DNA of 64,000 nucleotides from Neurospora intermedia (lineage: Eukaryota > Ascomycota > Sordariomycetes > Sordariales > Sordariaceae): positions 5,270,001 through 5,334,000 of the forward strand of contig BTPP01000003.1 of NCBI GenBank assembly GCA_037102815.1. The letters are read 5' to 3'. A program made the position numbers and the translations under genes. Position 1 is the stretch's first letter. Every line of letters starts with the position of its first letter. Below are positions 45,500-56,656 of the stretch, piece by piece. The notes beneath the pieces are model-generated. The model made no database searches, was not told the DNA's origin, and saw only the letters and a program-made list of their open reading frames with translations.

Positions 45500-48168
45500 T
45501 TTGTTTTGGGCTTTGCTGGGTGATTGACTGATGGTTGTACGCTGTGAAGGGTTGAAGAAGAAACGTGAGCAGTGTTTATGGTGAGAAGAAGCTTGAAGAA
45601 GAATGAGAACGTCAGGCTGGTCTGACCCAAGGAAAAGCCAAGATACGCAAATGGAAGTAATAGAGCGTCCCCGACATATATATACATATAATCCGGAATC
45701 GTAGAGTGTAGCACAGCCGAGCCGCTTTATACATCGGACCAACATATCTCGGGACCCTGCCTGCGGTTTACCATAGACCGCGCCCCAGGGCGAAGAAACC
45801 TGTCAGTTAGGAGGGGGTAGGTACCTGGCAGCCCGACAGACAGCAGATTATACATCAGTACTCAGGTCACAGCCAACCATACATACTGAAAGGAACCCGA
45901 GTTGTAAGCGGGAAAACACCAATGGAAGGCTCATCAGCTGTATGGAATGGGGCTGGTGAGTGTGTCATGGTACACAACATGGACATAAGGCATGCACTTG
46001 CGCGTACATTCAGATATCCATTTTCCAAGAGTCAACTGTGCATAATGTTAGGTACAAGCCCAACTGTACGTACGTAGGGCACGGGGGTACCTACCTACTT
46101 ACCTTGGCCACTCCCTATCCGTCATTGAACATCTTTAGATGTCGGTAAGAAACGGACATACCTAGCTATGTGCCGTGAGATCAGACGCGCGGCGTCTTAC
46201 CCACAAGCGAGGTGCTCTCGGAATCGGAATTGAGGCTTCAGAAAGAATCCGACTATCCTTTTCATTCTGGGGCCTGTCTTCGTGTCTGCTCAGACTACCT
46301 ACCTGACTTCAACAGACAGCTTGAAGAAAGGGAAAAACAGAAAACGGCAGGGGTGAGATCAATAGAATGGGTTGGTGGAGTGGAGAGAAATAGGTATGCT
46401 TGCGCGTCTCCCTCCCTCTCGGAATTCCACCTTGTACATCCGCCAAAAAGAAGGCGCACGGGTAATACTTCCGAACGAGAGACTTCATCAGCCAAAGGCA
46501 GATACATAGATCTTGCTTCCTATTCTGGCGGAAACCATCAGAGTCTAAAAGAACCGCACCGCTAGACAAGAAGTTCGTTCGGCGCCGAGAGGGATGGAAA
46601 CGAAACACACAAGATGCCAACCGTTGGAGATAGATAGATGCTGATGATGGTTGTCACTTGTCAGTCAACAGTGCTTACTTACTGCATCAGACGAGAGAGC
46701 ACCTATTATTCGATATGAAGACGCGTAACCCCCCTCTAGTCTCTACCCGAAACAGCCACTTTCCCAAGGGGATCAGCAGCTTTTCCCTTACTTGTTTATT
46801 ATCAAGGACGAGGTTGTATGTATGTGATGATCAATTCACACTTCCCTTTCCCTTAAGACCCTTGCCGTAAGCTCGGGACCGAAGGGACGGAACGGGAGGG
46901 TTACAACAAGGGGGGCCCGCCCAGGAGGACCCCAGAAAAAGACGATGAGGGGCGACTGTTTGGCACAGATCCAATGGGAGCCCGGTTCTGATGCCAGCTG
47001 GTGTGGTTGATGTAAGAGCGTCATGACTGGGACCCCGGAGGTTTAAAGCCCAACCTCCAGGACTGTGTGGTGTGGGTGAGTGGCGTTTGATAAGTTGGGG
47101 AAGGTCCGTAACGGCGGGCGCAAGACATCCTACTAGCCTCGGTCAGCGGCCGACCGACGCTGCGCAGGAATAATCCAGGTGGCCGCGTCTGGGCATGTCA
47201 CCTATGCCTAGTTCGTCATCATCGGGCTTCGGTGTCTTGGAGCATCCGGAGCATGTCGTTTTCGAGCTCGGGTTTTTGTTAAGGTGATTGGAGCGGTGAT
47301 GGAAATGTACATTTTATGCACAGAATGCGGTTGATAGTGGAGGACGTTTTCCCTGGAGCAGGTCCACAGCCATCACGTAATAGGGCTGAACGCCCCCCCC
47401 CCTGAAAGAGGAGTGTGTTAGCGTTTCAACGCCTGAACTTCCCTGGAGGGGATCTTCGCAGGGTTCCGTCTATCCATGAGATCATGTCCCCTTCCTCTCT
47501 TTCTTTCTTCTGCCCTATCACTCAGCTAATGTACATCGAGAACGCTGACGACGACTCCAAACGACCCGGTCCCGAGAATCCTTTTTCCTCCAACCTGGCC
47601 GCCCTTGTGGCACCAATGCCATTTTGGGATATGCTCAAGGCTTACTTGCAGCATCCCCATGCCTCCCAATCGTTGCTTTAGGTGTATGTACCCTGACGGA
47701 CGTCTGATTACGCGGTCCATTACTGTCCTACCAACCCTCGAGGCTGGAGCGAGTCACCACTGCATTCAGCCTTGTAAACTGGAGGCTCTTCATTGCTGCA
47801 ATACTCCCTACTCTGCTACCTATCACTTGCTTGCTTGCTATGCTCTCTTTCTCTTGTAAGCCAGATAATGGTGATAACCCCCCTCTCTACTCGGCCTCCC
47901 CTGATACTCTGACAAAATCCATCCCTTCTCATGTCAATCACAGCAAGTCGTATTCTCTCCCTGCATACATCTGTTGACCATCTGCCTTGGTCCACCGGGA
48001 CCGGCGCGAAGGGCTTTCCATATTACTCGACAACGGGTATCGACCATCCCATGTATCCGTACCGCAATTTCCACAAATTAAAATACTCTCCCCCTCGTCA
48101 TGCTGAAACAAAATTTGCGATGATGGCTCCTGCCACTCCTCTTCATCCTGTTGTTGCCGGTGCTGGCT
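45500..48168. other. Intergenic stretch between dbf-2 and the GPI-protein gene
   Basis: No gene is supported in these 2.7 kb. Open frames of up to 117 codons show no domain and are contradicted by overlapping frames. The left end carries the promoter of the GPI-protein gene; the right end is the dbf-2 3' region. Confidence 0.5.
45675..45692 (-). promoter_or_regulatory. Candidate TATA region of the GPI-protein gene
   Basis: An uninterrupted alternating TA tract (TATATGTATATATATG on the minus strand) lies about 180 bp upstream of the ATG at 45499, in the right place for a TATA element. It is the only such tract in the interval. Confidence 0.35.
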
Positions 48169-50377
48169 CTACAGCATCGTACCAAAATTGTTGCTCTCCT
48201 CAAATGGAATTGGCTTCCTCGGACTCGCGCCATCATCCGTCGCCGGCTTGCGATGACGGAACGTGAATCCGACGAACAAGCTCTTGTTCATCTCCTCGCC
48301 ACGCTCGGCCAGACCCTCGAGCGCTTGCTGCTTCTCATGCACCTCCTTGTATTTGGCCATGTCAGCCTCGTTGCTGAAGTCGTCAAAGTAGCCGGCATCA
48401 GTTTCCGAGTCCAGCTCGGGCACGAACGGAGCCTTAGTCTCGCGCAGAATGGCCCAGTCGACCTCGGCAAAGTAATGGTGGGCATAAATATCCTTAATGT
48501 TGTTGAAGCGCCGCGATCGGGAGTTGATGCAACTATAAGCTGGTTAGCATCTACGCTCCATATCTTCTTGTCACAATACACTCACGTCGTGATGAAGCTC
48601 CATGTCCGGTTGCTGAGGAAGTAGTTGGGATCTTCCCAGACCGGACGCTTGAGAACCTCCTTCCAGTGCTTGAGATTGCGCCAAGTCTCGTCTGCGGTAG
48701 ATCCTGCAAAAGGCGGGAAACCTGTCAGAGCCTCAAATAGCATGCAGCCCAGACTCCAGTAATCGACAGTATAGTCGTACTCCTCGCCCCTCAGCACCTC
48801 CGGGGCCATGTAGTCTGGAGATCCAACAATCGACTTGGCGTAATTGGTATCCCGATCACGCATTGTCCGGTAGCCCTCTCTTCTCTCGGCAACGGTTCGC
48901 TGGTCCATCGGCTTGCCAAACGGCACCGACGTCTCAGAGGCCTTCTCTAAGCGAATTCTCATCGACTCGATCTTGGCAGGGGCAAGGAAACCAGCCGCCA
49001 GGCCAAAGTCGGTGAGCTTGACGTGACCAGTCGAGTCGACTAGGAAGTTCTCCGGCTTGAGATCGCGATGAATGTAACCCAGCTGATGAAGCGCATCGAC
49101 CGCGCAAAACATCTCGGCAATGTAGAAGCGAGCGTGCCGGTTTGAGAGCACGCCAGTGTTGTTCAACAAGGTGCGGAAGTCGCCTCCCGGGACGTACTCC
49201 ATGGCAAGATAAATGTTCTTGTCATCTTGGAAGGAGTACAGCAAGCGTACCAGCCAATCGCTCTTGGCGGTTGTCAAGATGTCTCGCTCCGTCAGCACAT
49301 GTCGCACCTCATCCAGCTTGAACAGCAACTTCTTGCTCATCACCTTGAGTGCGCAAACCTCCTTGGTGTCCTTCTTCTGGGCCAAAAAGACCTGTCCGTA
49401 TCCACCTTGACCGACCTGGGTAAGGATCTGGAAGTCGCCCTGGCGCAGTCTCACTCGTCGCTTGCGGAGATTAGCACGTTCCCGACCAGCGTACTTGTGC
49501 CACATTTGCTTGTACGTCTCCTCGTCGGTCTCGGGTGGTGGGGGGAATTCGGCCTTGAAGGCATTCAGACGGTTTTGTCGTTGTCCGACATAGGTGAGCA
49601 GGTCAAAGTAGTAGTCAAGGAAGTCTATCGATAATCAGCACTAGCAAAGAGCAACATGATAACATGATCCTTACACAGCTGGGTCACGTTGACCAGTCGC
49701 TTGACATTGGGCTTGTTAAGTAGCTCGCGCTCCTCGGGAGTGAGGCCTCTCGACGTGTTAAATCTCTTGACCGTGGGTGAGGCGCGCTCTCTTGCCTGGT
49801 AAAGTTCCTGTCGGGAGAGGGCAGCATGGCTGCGCTGATATGTTGGCTCAGTGGCAGGGTCGCGGGGGTCGCGGGGATCGCGGGTCACGACTGGTGGTGT
49901 GTTCTCCTGGTTCTGATCCCTTTCCTTTCTCCTGGGAGTGGGCACAGGGTAAGGCTTCGGCAAGTTCTTGTCCACCTGCTTGTGGACGACACTAACAGCA
50001 CTGCCATTGCCTGTAAGGTCCTCAAAGGTGTCATCGCCCACGTCTTTGAGGTTGCTCTTTCCAGGCGAGAGAGGCGTGGCCACACTCTGGGGACGGCCGA
50101 GCTTGATGGGACTGTCGAGGGCACTTGGGGTCCCGAGTTTGGATGAGGTGCCGGGCCTGGATGACGTCGCGAGCTTGGTGGGCGTTGAAAGCTTCATAGA
50201 CTCGAACGCGGCAGGCAGCTCATTGGCGCCAGGCGGGAGGGTCCTCTTGCTGGGACTCCCCTGAGGTGTGCTGACGGGGTTGACGAAGCTCGAGGTGCCC
50301 GGCCTCATGGGGGTCTGGGGCCTGGTACCATCCTGCTTCCCGCCGCTAGGGAAGAAGTTTGTCAAGTAGCTAGACAT
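48169..50377 (-). CDS. dbf-2: Serine/threonine kinase DBF-2 (NDR/LATS family, septation/mitotic exit)
   Basis: Three exons (50377-49675, 49624-48586, 48532-48169) encode 701 residues. Introns are 50 and 53 nt; the second has a GCTAAC branch site. The Ser/Thr/Pro-rich N-terminus is followed by the Dbf2-type MOB-binding region (DYYFDLLTYVGQRQNRLNAF, from residue 238). The kinase domain has GQGGYG (about 307-311), the ALKV lysine (328), HRDLKPEN (420-427), DFG (440-442), an insert before the activation segment as in NDR kinases, and AKSIVGSPDYMAPE with the activation-loop serine near 499. The C-terminal hydrophobic motif is FVGFTFRHR. Such kinases work with a Mob1 cofactor in the mitotic exit/septation pathway and in Hippo-like control of growth and conidiation. 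The Dbf2/SidB branch is favoured over Cot-1 by the N-terminal region. Confidence 0.93.
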
Positions 50378-51667
50378 GACTGACAGCTATGCCAGATAGC
50401 ACCACGTATACGGGGAGAGTACTCCTGAGGTGGTGTTGGGAGAGTTGCTCCTGGCGGGCACGAATCCAAAGTCCAAACAGAGCAAGGTAGGGCTGACTTG
50501 CTTGGGCGATCTCAGCCTCCACCTGCAGTAGCGGTACAGGGCAGGGGAACACCGTGGGGATGGATAGCGAGGCGGGAGTCAGTCGGTGTGCCGGAGTTCG
50601 TCTCGTCTCCTTTATCTGTACTGTCCGCGCGGCTGCAAGGCTAGACAGGCGAAGCAGGGCCGCGGGGGGAAAGCTTGGATGAATGATGCAGGAGGATAAA
50701 TGGTAAATTAGAGTGCCGAGTTGTCAGATGCAACAAGACAGATTCCAGGTGGATAGCTATGGAGACGGGACTGCAAGAGGCAGCTGAAAACAAGCTGAGA
50801 TGGATGGGGCGGCCGCGATACTCGAATGGCGCCTGGGGGGGTTGCTGCCCGGTCTTGGTAGGTAAGTTGTAGAAGTACTGTGTACAATGCTGTTGGTCTG
50901 TGTTGACTGTTCAGTTGTTGACTTTTGGTGGGAGTGGGCTTGTCGCGGTGCTGTTGTCCGTGGTGTTGCAAGGGACACACAACTGACTGCCGTCAAGAGT
51001 TTGTTGTTTTTTTGTTGTCAGAAGACAGAAACGGGTCCTGGTCGCCAGCGGGAAACCGAAAATTAAATCATGCAATTCCTCCTTCATGGAAAAGAAGAGC
51101 AAGCAACAGTGACGGGCAAGTGCAGCAACCTGAACCTTTGCTGAGACAAGTTCTCCCTGGCAACTGAGTTGGGCAGGAGCGGGAAGCACCTAGCAAGAGT
51201 GAGGTCCAAGGGAAAAAGGCGGGGCAACTTCAGGTTGAATATCAACAAGCGGAAGCGGATGGGCAGCCAGCCATTCACCGATGCCACCTAGGAGCCAGGG
51301 AATTGGGTGTCAGTGGGTGCGGTACGGTACGGTACGGTACAGTCAACACCTACTGTAGTGGCCCTTTGGGTGTCAATGGCTCCCCAATGGCCCCAAATCG
51401 CGGGGTCAGAAGGGGGGGCCGGAAGGGGCTGCCAGACCGGCGGATTGGCAAGGGAATCGCGACTCCTTCCATTGACCGCGCTGTGAAAGTGGAATGTTCT
51501 TGGCAGAGCCGTGCACTACCTATTCCAACGCGTCATTCCGCTCCATCCTTCGTTTGTCCATGTTTTTTTCTGTCTGCGCCATCACCACCACTGCCGAGAG
51601 AGGTACCAGCTACACCATCAGGAACCCTTCCAAGTACCTCTACCCATCGAGATAAACAACACCGGCA
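50378..51667. promoter_or_regulatory. Divergent promoter region, dbf-2 and the Wbp11-type gene
   Basis: The 1.3 kb between the two start codons have no supported gene. The stretch holds a (GGTAC)4 repeat. No strong TATA element is visible on either side. Confidence 0.45.
51321..51340. repeat. GGTAC tandem repeat, four perfect units
   Basis: Four perfect GGTAC pentamers lie about 330 bp upstream of the Wbp11-type start codon. Confidence 0.9.
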
Positions 51668-52570
51668 ATGCCCAAGGAGAAAAACTACAACCCAGTCCAA
51701 GCCCAGCGCAAAGCTGACAAGGCAAAGGAAATCAAAAAGGGCAAGTGGAGGCCGAAAGACAAGGCGACATTCGCATCCTACCCGCAAGCGATATACTAAC
51801 AATAACCTCACATTACCACAGGCAAGGCGCAGCAGCAGGCAAGGCGAAATGAACAGCTCGCGAAACGAAATCCCGAAAAGATCCAGCAGCAGATCGACGA
51901 CCTAAAAAAGATCAAGGAAACGGACGGCAAGCTCTCCTCCCATCAAGAGCAGGTCCTCGAGGCCCTCGAAAAGGATCTCAAAGCCGTCAAGAAGGCCAGG
52001 GAGGCACTAGGCGACAAAGCGCCCACCTTCGGCCACGGTCCGCGACGCGATGGAGCCCTTGGAAAGCGACGACGGGAAGACGAAGAGTCGAGCGATAGCG
52101 ACGTGCCCGAAGATGTCAAGAGGATACCGATGCCGCGCGACACTCCCCCACCTATTCCCAAGGACGTCCTAGACGAATGGTATGCCAAGCGCAGGGCAAA
52201 GCGGGCTGCAAACGCGAACCACGAGCCACTCGGCCAAGGCAGGGGACATCAGCAGGAACAGGGAGACCAGAAGACGGAGAAGCCAAAGACACCCGTGGTT
52301 GAGGTCAAGACTGTATACGAGGCCAAGCCTATGGTTCGCGACCTAAGAAAGGAGGCCGTGAGCGCATTCGTACCGACCAATGTCCGGCTGAAGCTGGAAA
52401 AGGGCAAAGGCAAGGGAGGTCTCATGGAACCAGAAGAAGCCGACGAACTCGAGAGGGCCGGTTACCTAAAGACATCCCAGCCTGCAGAACAATCGGCTCA
52501 TGGGCTGGAAGTCGAGAAGAGCGCCGGTCCACGTGGAGTTACCATCGAAGAGGCGGAAGAAGAAGACTAG
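51668..52570 (+). CDS. Wbp11-type pre-mRNA splicing factor
   Basis: Two exons (51668-51740 and 51822-52570) encode 273 residues. The N-terminus MPKEKNYNPVQAQRKADKAK followed by EIKKGKAQQQARRNEQLAKR and NPEKIQQQIDDL is the WW-domain-binding protein 11 domain, a helical basic region found in spliceosome-associated proteins. The C-terminal two thirds are charged and low complexity, with a DTPPPIPKD proline motif that could bind WW domains. The intron must start GCAAGT rather than GT to keep the conserved frame; it ends CACAG after an ATACTAAC branch site. The protein is probably nuclear. It is smaller than animal Wbp11 and keeps chiefly the N-terminal domain. Confidence 0.85.
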
Positions 52571-52653
52571 ATGCCGCATCGAGCTCTTTTTGGCGGCGAA
52601 TAGGAGTCTGGGATCTTATGGTTCATCAATCGACATCACACCTACATTCCACA

Positions 52654-52968
52654 TCAAACCATGCGCTTCGGCCCCTGTTTCCCAAGCCACTCTGTGAGTA
52701 GGCCTGGTCCCTCTGCTGTCATATCAAACTTGGCGATGGCCTTGGCGATGCGACAACGACTGCCGAGAACTCTGGGGCTAACCAGGCTGATGGAATAAGC
52801 TCCGCCTTGGCATTCGAGAGCCGAGACCAATATATTTGCTTGGCCGCACTGCGTGGATATCATCAGCCGATGCAGCACTCGCTTCACAGAGTCACCGGCG
52901 TGGATGTCATACTCAGCGTAAAACAGCTCTTTGGTTTGGAGCCGGAAAAGGGAATGGACAGGGCCCAT
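52654..52968 (-). CDS. Possible small gene or C-terminal exon, unrecognised
   Basis: The frame encodes 104 residues with balanced, globular-looking composition, for example FYAEYDIHAGDSVKRVLHRL and ANILVSALECQGGAYSISLV. It ends 84 bp from the stop codon of the convergent Wbp11-type gene. In the same frame, sequence just upstream of the first Met (PFAGLSEG) also looks coding, then meets a stop next to a possible splice acceptor context, so this may be a last exon. I do not recognise a family, and no matching upstream exon was identified. It may instead be a chance frame. Confidence 0.3.
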   Translation of the reverse strand: MGPVHSLFRLQTKELFYAEYDIHAGDSVKRVLHRLMISTQCGQANILVSALECQGGAYSISLVSPRVLGSRCRIAKAIAKFDMTAEGPGLLTEWLGKQGPKRMV

Positions 52969-54203
52969 TCCCTCGGACAGCCCAGCGAATGGCTTTTACC
53001 GTGGAGAGAAAGAAGCCGTTGACCCATCACGACAGGCCCACAACAAAAGAACACCACAAGGGTAAATTGGGACATGACCAGTTCCTGGAATCAGTCATAC
53101 CGACGCTTCCTGCTGCACGTTACGGTTCCCGCCAGTCGGCAAGCCCTAGCGCCGTTGCTATCAAAGCGTGGGCGCAGAGATACTTCAAGCTCGTATTCTA
53201 CGATTCCCTGCCGTTACGTTAGGGCCCTTCGACATCAAAAATCAGCTTGAAGGCTATTCGAGATATACTGTCAATGCCAATTTGCAGCATCGCTCCAACA
53301 GACGGAGCCAGGTGAGGAACACTGCCTCGCCGAAGGCTTAGTTACGCAGCGGAGTTGTTAGCTTCCATCCCCGCAAGCGAGCGTGGAGCTCTGCAAGGGT
53401 TCACCCCAAGTCTCATTTCTCAAGATGCGGAAGGTGACGGGAAGGGGACCGTTGGCATCTGTCCAAACTCCAAAGTGCCCCTGGGTCGCCAACGGGAGTA
53501 CATAGTCTCAAATTTGGTGTCGGTTGGTGACACGGATGTGACTTGGGAACCCCTCCCGGAGTAACAATGACAGGACAAATCGTCACATCGTTCAAACTGT
53601 CAGTGTCTGCAAGTGCACGAGGAGTTGATATTGTGGCTGTCCAAGCACCTCATAGCTAGCAGTGATTTGCACCCCTACGTAGTGCCAGAGACTTTGACTC
53701 CGTTTCACTAGTAGTGATTTGTCCAAACAAGGCCTTAGGCTCACAGTCCGGGAACCAATTTGCAGGGGTTCCTGAGGGAGCCATTGTCCACTTACAACGG
53801 GTCGAGCCCACATGTGCCCACGTTCTTACATCAGTCATCCATTGTCTTCAAACCAACGGGAGTACCCAGAGTGGGCGCATACAAGCTCTGGACCCTTTTT
53901 TTTTTTCTTCCTTTCTTTGCCGATCACGACGTTCCCCTCGTCAGCGGCGCGATATTGTGGAGATTTTTCTTCATAGCTGCCTAGTATACTAGACCATAAA
54001 CAAAACAGCCGTGTTTGATCTCGTTCTATCGTGCTGTGACAGGTAACAACCATTTCCCGTTTCGTTTCTGTTTTTAGTGTTTCAGCATCTGGTTGTCCCC
54101 CTTCTCGAGCCTATGAACTCGACATAGGGACGTCCTTACAAGACGTGCTCCTTTTCTTGCCCTTTTGTCTTGCTGAGGAAACATCCCACTCATCACCGCA
54201 TCC
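52969..54203. other. Gene-free stretch, promoter of the MFS gene
   Basis: No gene is supported. Short frames on both strands lack domains. A T-run lies at about 53897-53907, and the last few hundred bases are the likely MFS promoter and leader. Confidence 0.5.
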
Positions 54204-56567
54204 ATGACCAACAGTTCCTTCCCTCGTGGCCCGCCAGGCGCGGACAGCAAGACCTCAGAGTTGACTTTGGGTTTCGAACAGACATCACCCAACAACCCGA
54301 AATCAGTCCCGATCACAGAACCACCACCAACAGCCTCCATTTCCACAGGCAGCAGCACCACAAACCCGACCCCAAAAGACATCACACCCAAAATGCCAGA
54401 AACCGCCGCCTCGCGAAAGGCCCAAGTCGTCCCACTCCTAGATGGCCACGATGACCCTGAACCTAGCAGCAGCAACCCAAGCAGCAGCCGACCATCAGAC
54501 GAAAATCACCACCACCACCAATCCTCCTCCATCGACTCCCTCACCCCTCTAACCCCGCGAGTGATGCCCCCCTCTCACCATCACCAGGAAGACCCCAACT
54601 TCGCAGAAGACGATACCCCCATGACGGGAAAATACGCCCTCCGATCCTGGCTCACCGTCTTGGGCGCCTGGTTGGCCATCTTCTCCTCCTTTGGACTTCT
54701 GACAGTGTTGTCAATATGCCAGAGCTATCTGTCGGGGGAAAACGAGCAAGTGGCGAGCATCAGCGACGGCACCTTCGCTTGGGTGTTCTCTCTGTACTTT
54801 GTGGTTAGTTTGGGTTTGGGGATGTACGTGGGCCCGTTGTCGGATCGGTTTGGGGCGCGGTATATGGTCTTGAGCGGGACAGTATTTTTGGGGGTGGGAA
54901 TGGTGGTGCTGGCTTGTAGGAGTGGTAAGTCCTATTCTTTTTTTCATTTCTCCTGTTGCTGGGGGTTGGGGAACATTCAAGAGACGTGAGAGGACAAAAG
55001 GACGAGCCGCAAACTACCTTGATGGAAGAAAAAGTGTGGAGTGAGGGCTGGAAAGACGGGAATCATGGACAGGACAGTAAAAGTGACATGGTACTAACGA
55101 TGGTTGAAAACAGAAACATGGGCCATTCTCCTTGCCTTCGGCATCCTTTCCGGCCTAACGTCCACATTCCTCTTCATCCCCTCTCTCGTTACCATCCACC
55201 AATTCTTCGGCCGCTCTCCGCAATACTACACCTTTGCGACCAGCCTTGCCACCACTGCCGGTCCCACGGCCGGCATCGTCTTCCCTTATGCCACTCGAAA
55301 CCTCTTCCATGAGGTCAATTGGCCATGGACTATCCGTACCTTGGGACTCATCTGCTTCTTCCTGGCCGTCATCGCCAACTTCTTGATTCGCTCTCCTCCT
55401 TCTGTGCGGTCACCTGCCCCTTCGGTACCGACCTCCCCTACTTTTTCTTCGCCGGGGAAGAAGGGGAAGAAGTCATCACCACCCGGCTCCGCTGATTCTA
55501 CCACGTCCATGGCTGGCGGCGGCCCCTCCTCATCAACATCAGCAACAGCAACAACAACAAGTGGCAAACCCAGCGGCACAATCCACCCCTCCCTAACCCC
55601 CTTCTTCTTGTCCCCCTCTCACACCCTCCTCTTCCTCTCTCTCCTCCTAATCCACCTCTCAATCTACACAACAACCAGCTACCTCTCCGCCACTTCCCTC
55701 TTTGCCGAAGGCTACTCCTTCTCCTCCACCTTCCGCACCACCACTCTCGTAGTCAACATCTCTTCCATCTCTGGCCGCCTCCTCGCCGGTCTACTATCTT
55801 CCGGTTTCGTTGGTTTTCCCTCCTTTTTCTCCTCTTCTTCTTCTTCTTCTACCACCCATCATCTCAAATCCAAATCCAAATCCAAAATTGGCAGCAGAAT
55901 ATCAAAGAGAGGACTCGGCCCCTTCAACACAACCATCCTCTTCTCCCTCCTCGCCACACTCACCCTCCTAGCCATCCTGCTACCCCCCCTCCTGCATCCC
56001 GGTCGAACAGGCATGTCTTCTTCGCGCTTCACTTGCTTTGCTGTTCTCTTTGGGTTATCGAGCGGGGCGGTTCTGGGTGTGGAAACTGTGCTGGTTTCTT
56101 CTTCTCTTCTCTTGGTTTCCGATAAAAACAAGAAAGATGGGGGGTTCGGGTTCGGGCAGTATTTTGGTGGTTTATACACCTTGATTAGTCTGGCCAGCAT
56201 GGCTGGGATTCCGATCGGTGCGCACCTGGTGACTGCCTGTCGGGGACGATACTGGGGGTTGGTGGTGTTTGTGGGTGTTACGTTTGGGATGGGGATGGTT
56301 GGGTTGGTGTTTGTTCGGCGTAGGATTGTTATTGGGATGAGTTGTGTGAAAGGCGCGGAGGCTGGGGCTGGGGCTGGCGCTGCGGCTGCGGCTGCGGCTG
56401 CGGGAGAGGGAGATGAGGGTGATGATGAAGATGGCTTGAGAGGGGTCCAGGCTAGGACTAAGCTCTTGAGTGTGAAGGGGTGGTGGAAGGAGAAAAAGAC
56501 TTGGAGGGAGTTAGGGGGTAGAGTAAGGAGGGGTTGGGAAGAGGGTTGGGGGGTGGAGAGGATTTGA
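54204..56567 (+). CDS. Major facilitator superfamily transporter, monocarboxylate-type
   Basis: Two exons (54204-54924 and 55114-56567) encode 724 residues. The intron is 189 nt with a GTACTAAC branch site near its end. A hydrophilic Ser/Thr/His-rich N-terminus of about 145 residues precedes the first membrane helix (LRSWLTVLGAWLAIFSSFG). The helices resemble fungal monocarboxylate-permease-type MFS proteins, with the loop 2-3 motif GPLSDRFGARYMVLSG and, after the intron, FIPSLVTIHQFFGRSPQYYT. A long Ser/Pro/Gly-rich loop separates the two helix bundles, and another hydrophilic insert interrupts the second half. The C-terminus is Ala/Gly-rich and then basic. It is expected in the plasma membrane. 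The substrate is unknown; the insert lengths are unusual for the family. An alternative start exists at Met 64. Confidence 0.85.
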
Positions 56568-56614
56568 TGTGTTTGATTTAGTGCTGGGTATCGTCACATC
56601 TTTCAAGAGAGTTT

Positions 56615-56656
56615 GCCTTTGTTAATGCGCTTTTTGCCTTTGTTAATGCGCTTTTT
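56615..56656. repeat. 21-bp tandem duplication in the 3' region of the MFS gene
   Basis: The sequence GCCTTTGTTAATGCGCTTTT plus one T occurs twice in perfect tandem, starting about 48 bp after the MFS stop codon. Confidence 0.9.

Noticed and set aside
44744-45745. 333-codon minus-strand frame rich in Pro overlapping the GPI-protein gene
   Set aside because: It reads through the intron and then runs in a frame without the cysteine pattern. The spliced frame gives a signal peptide, spaced cysteines and a GPI signal.
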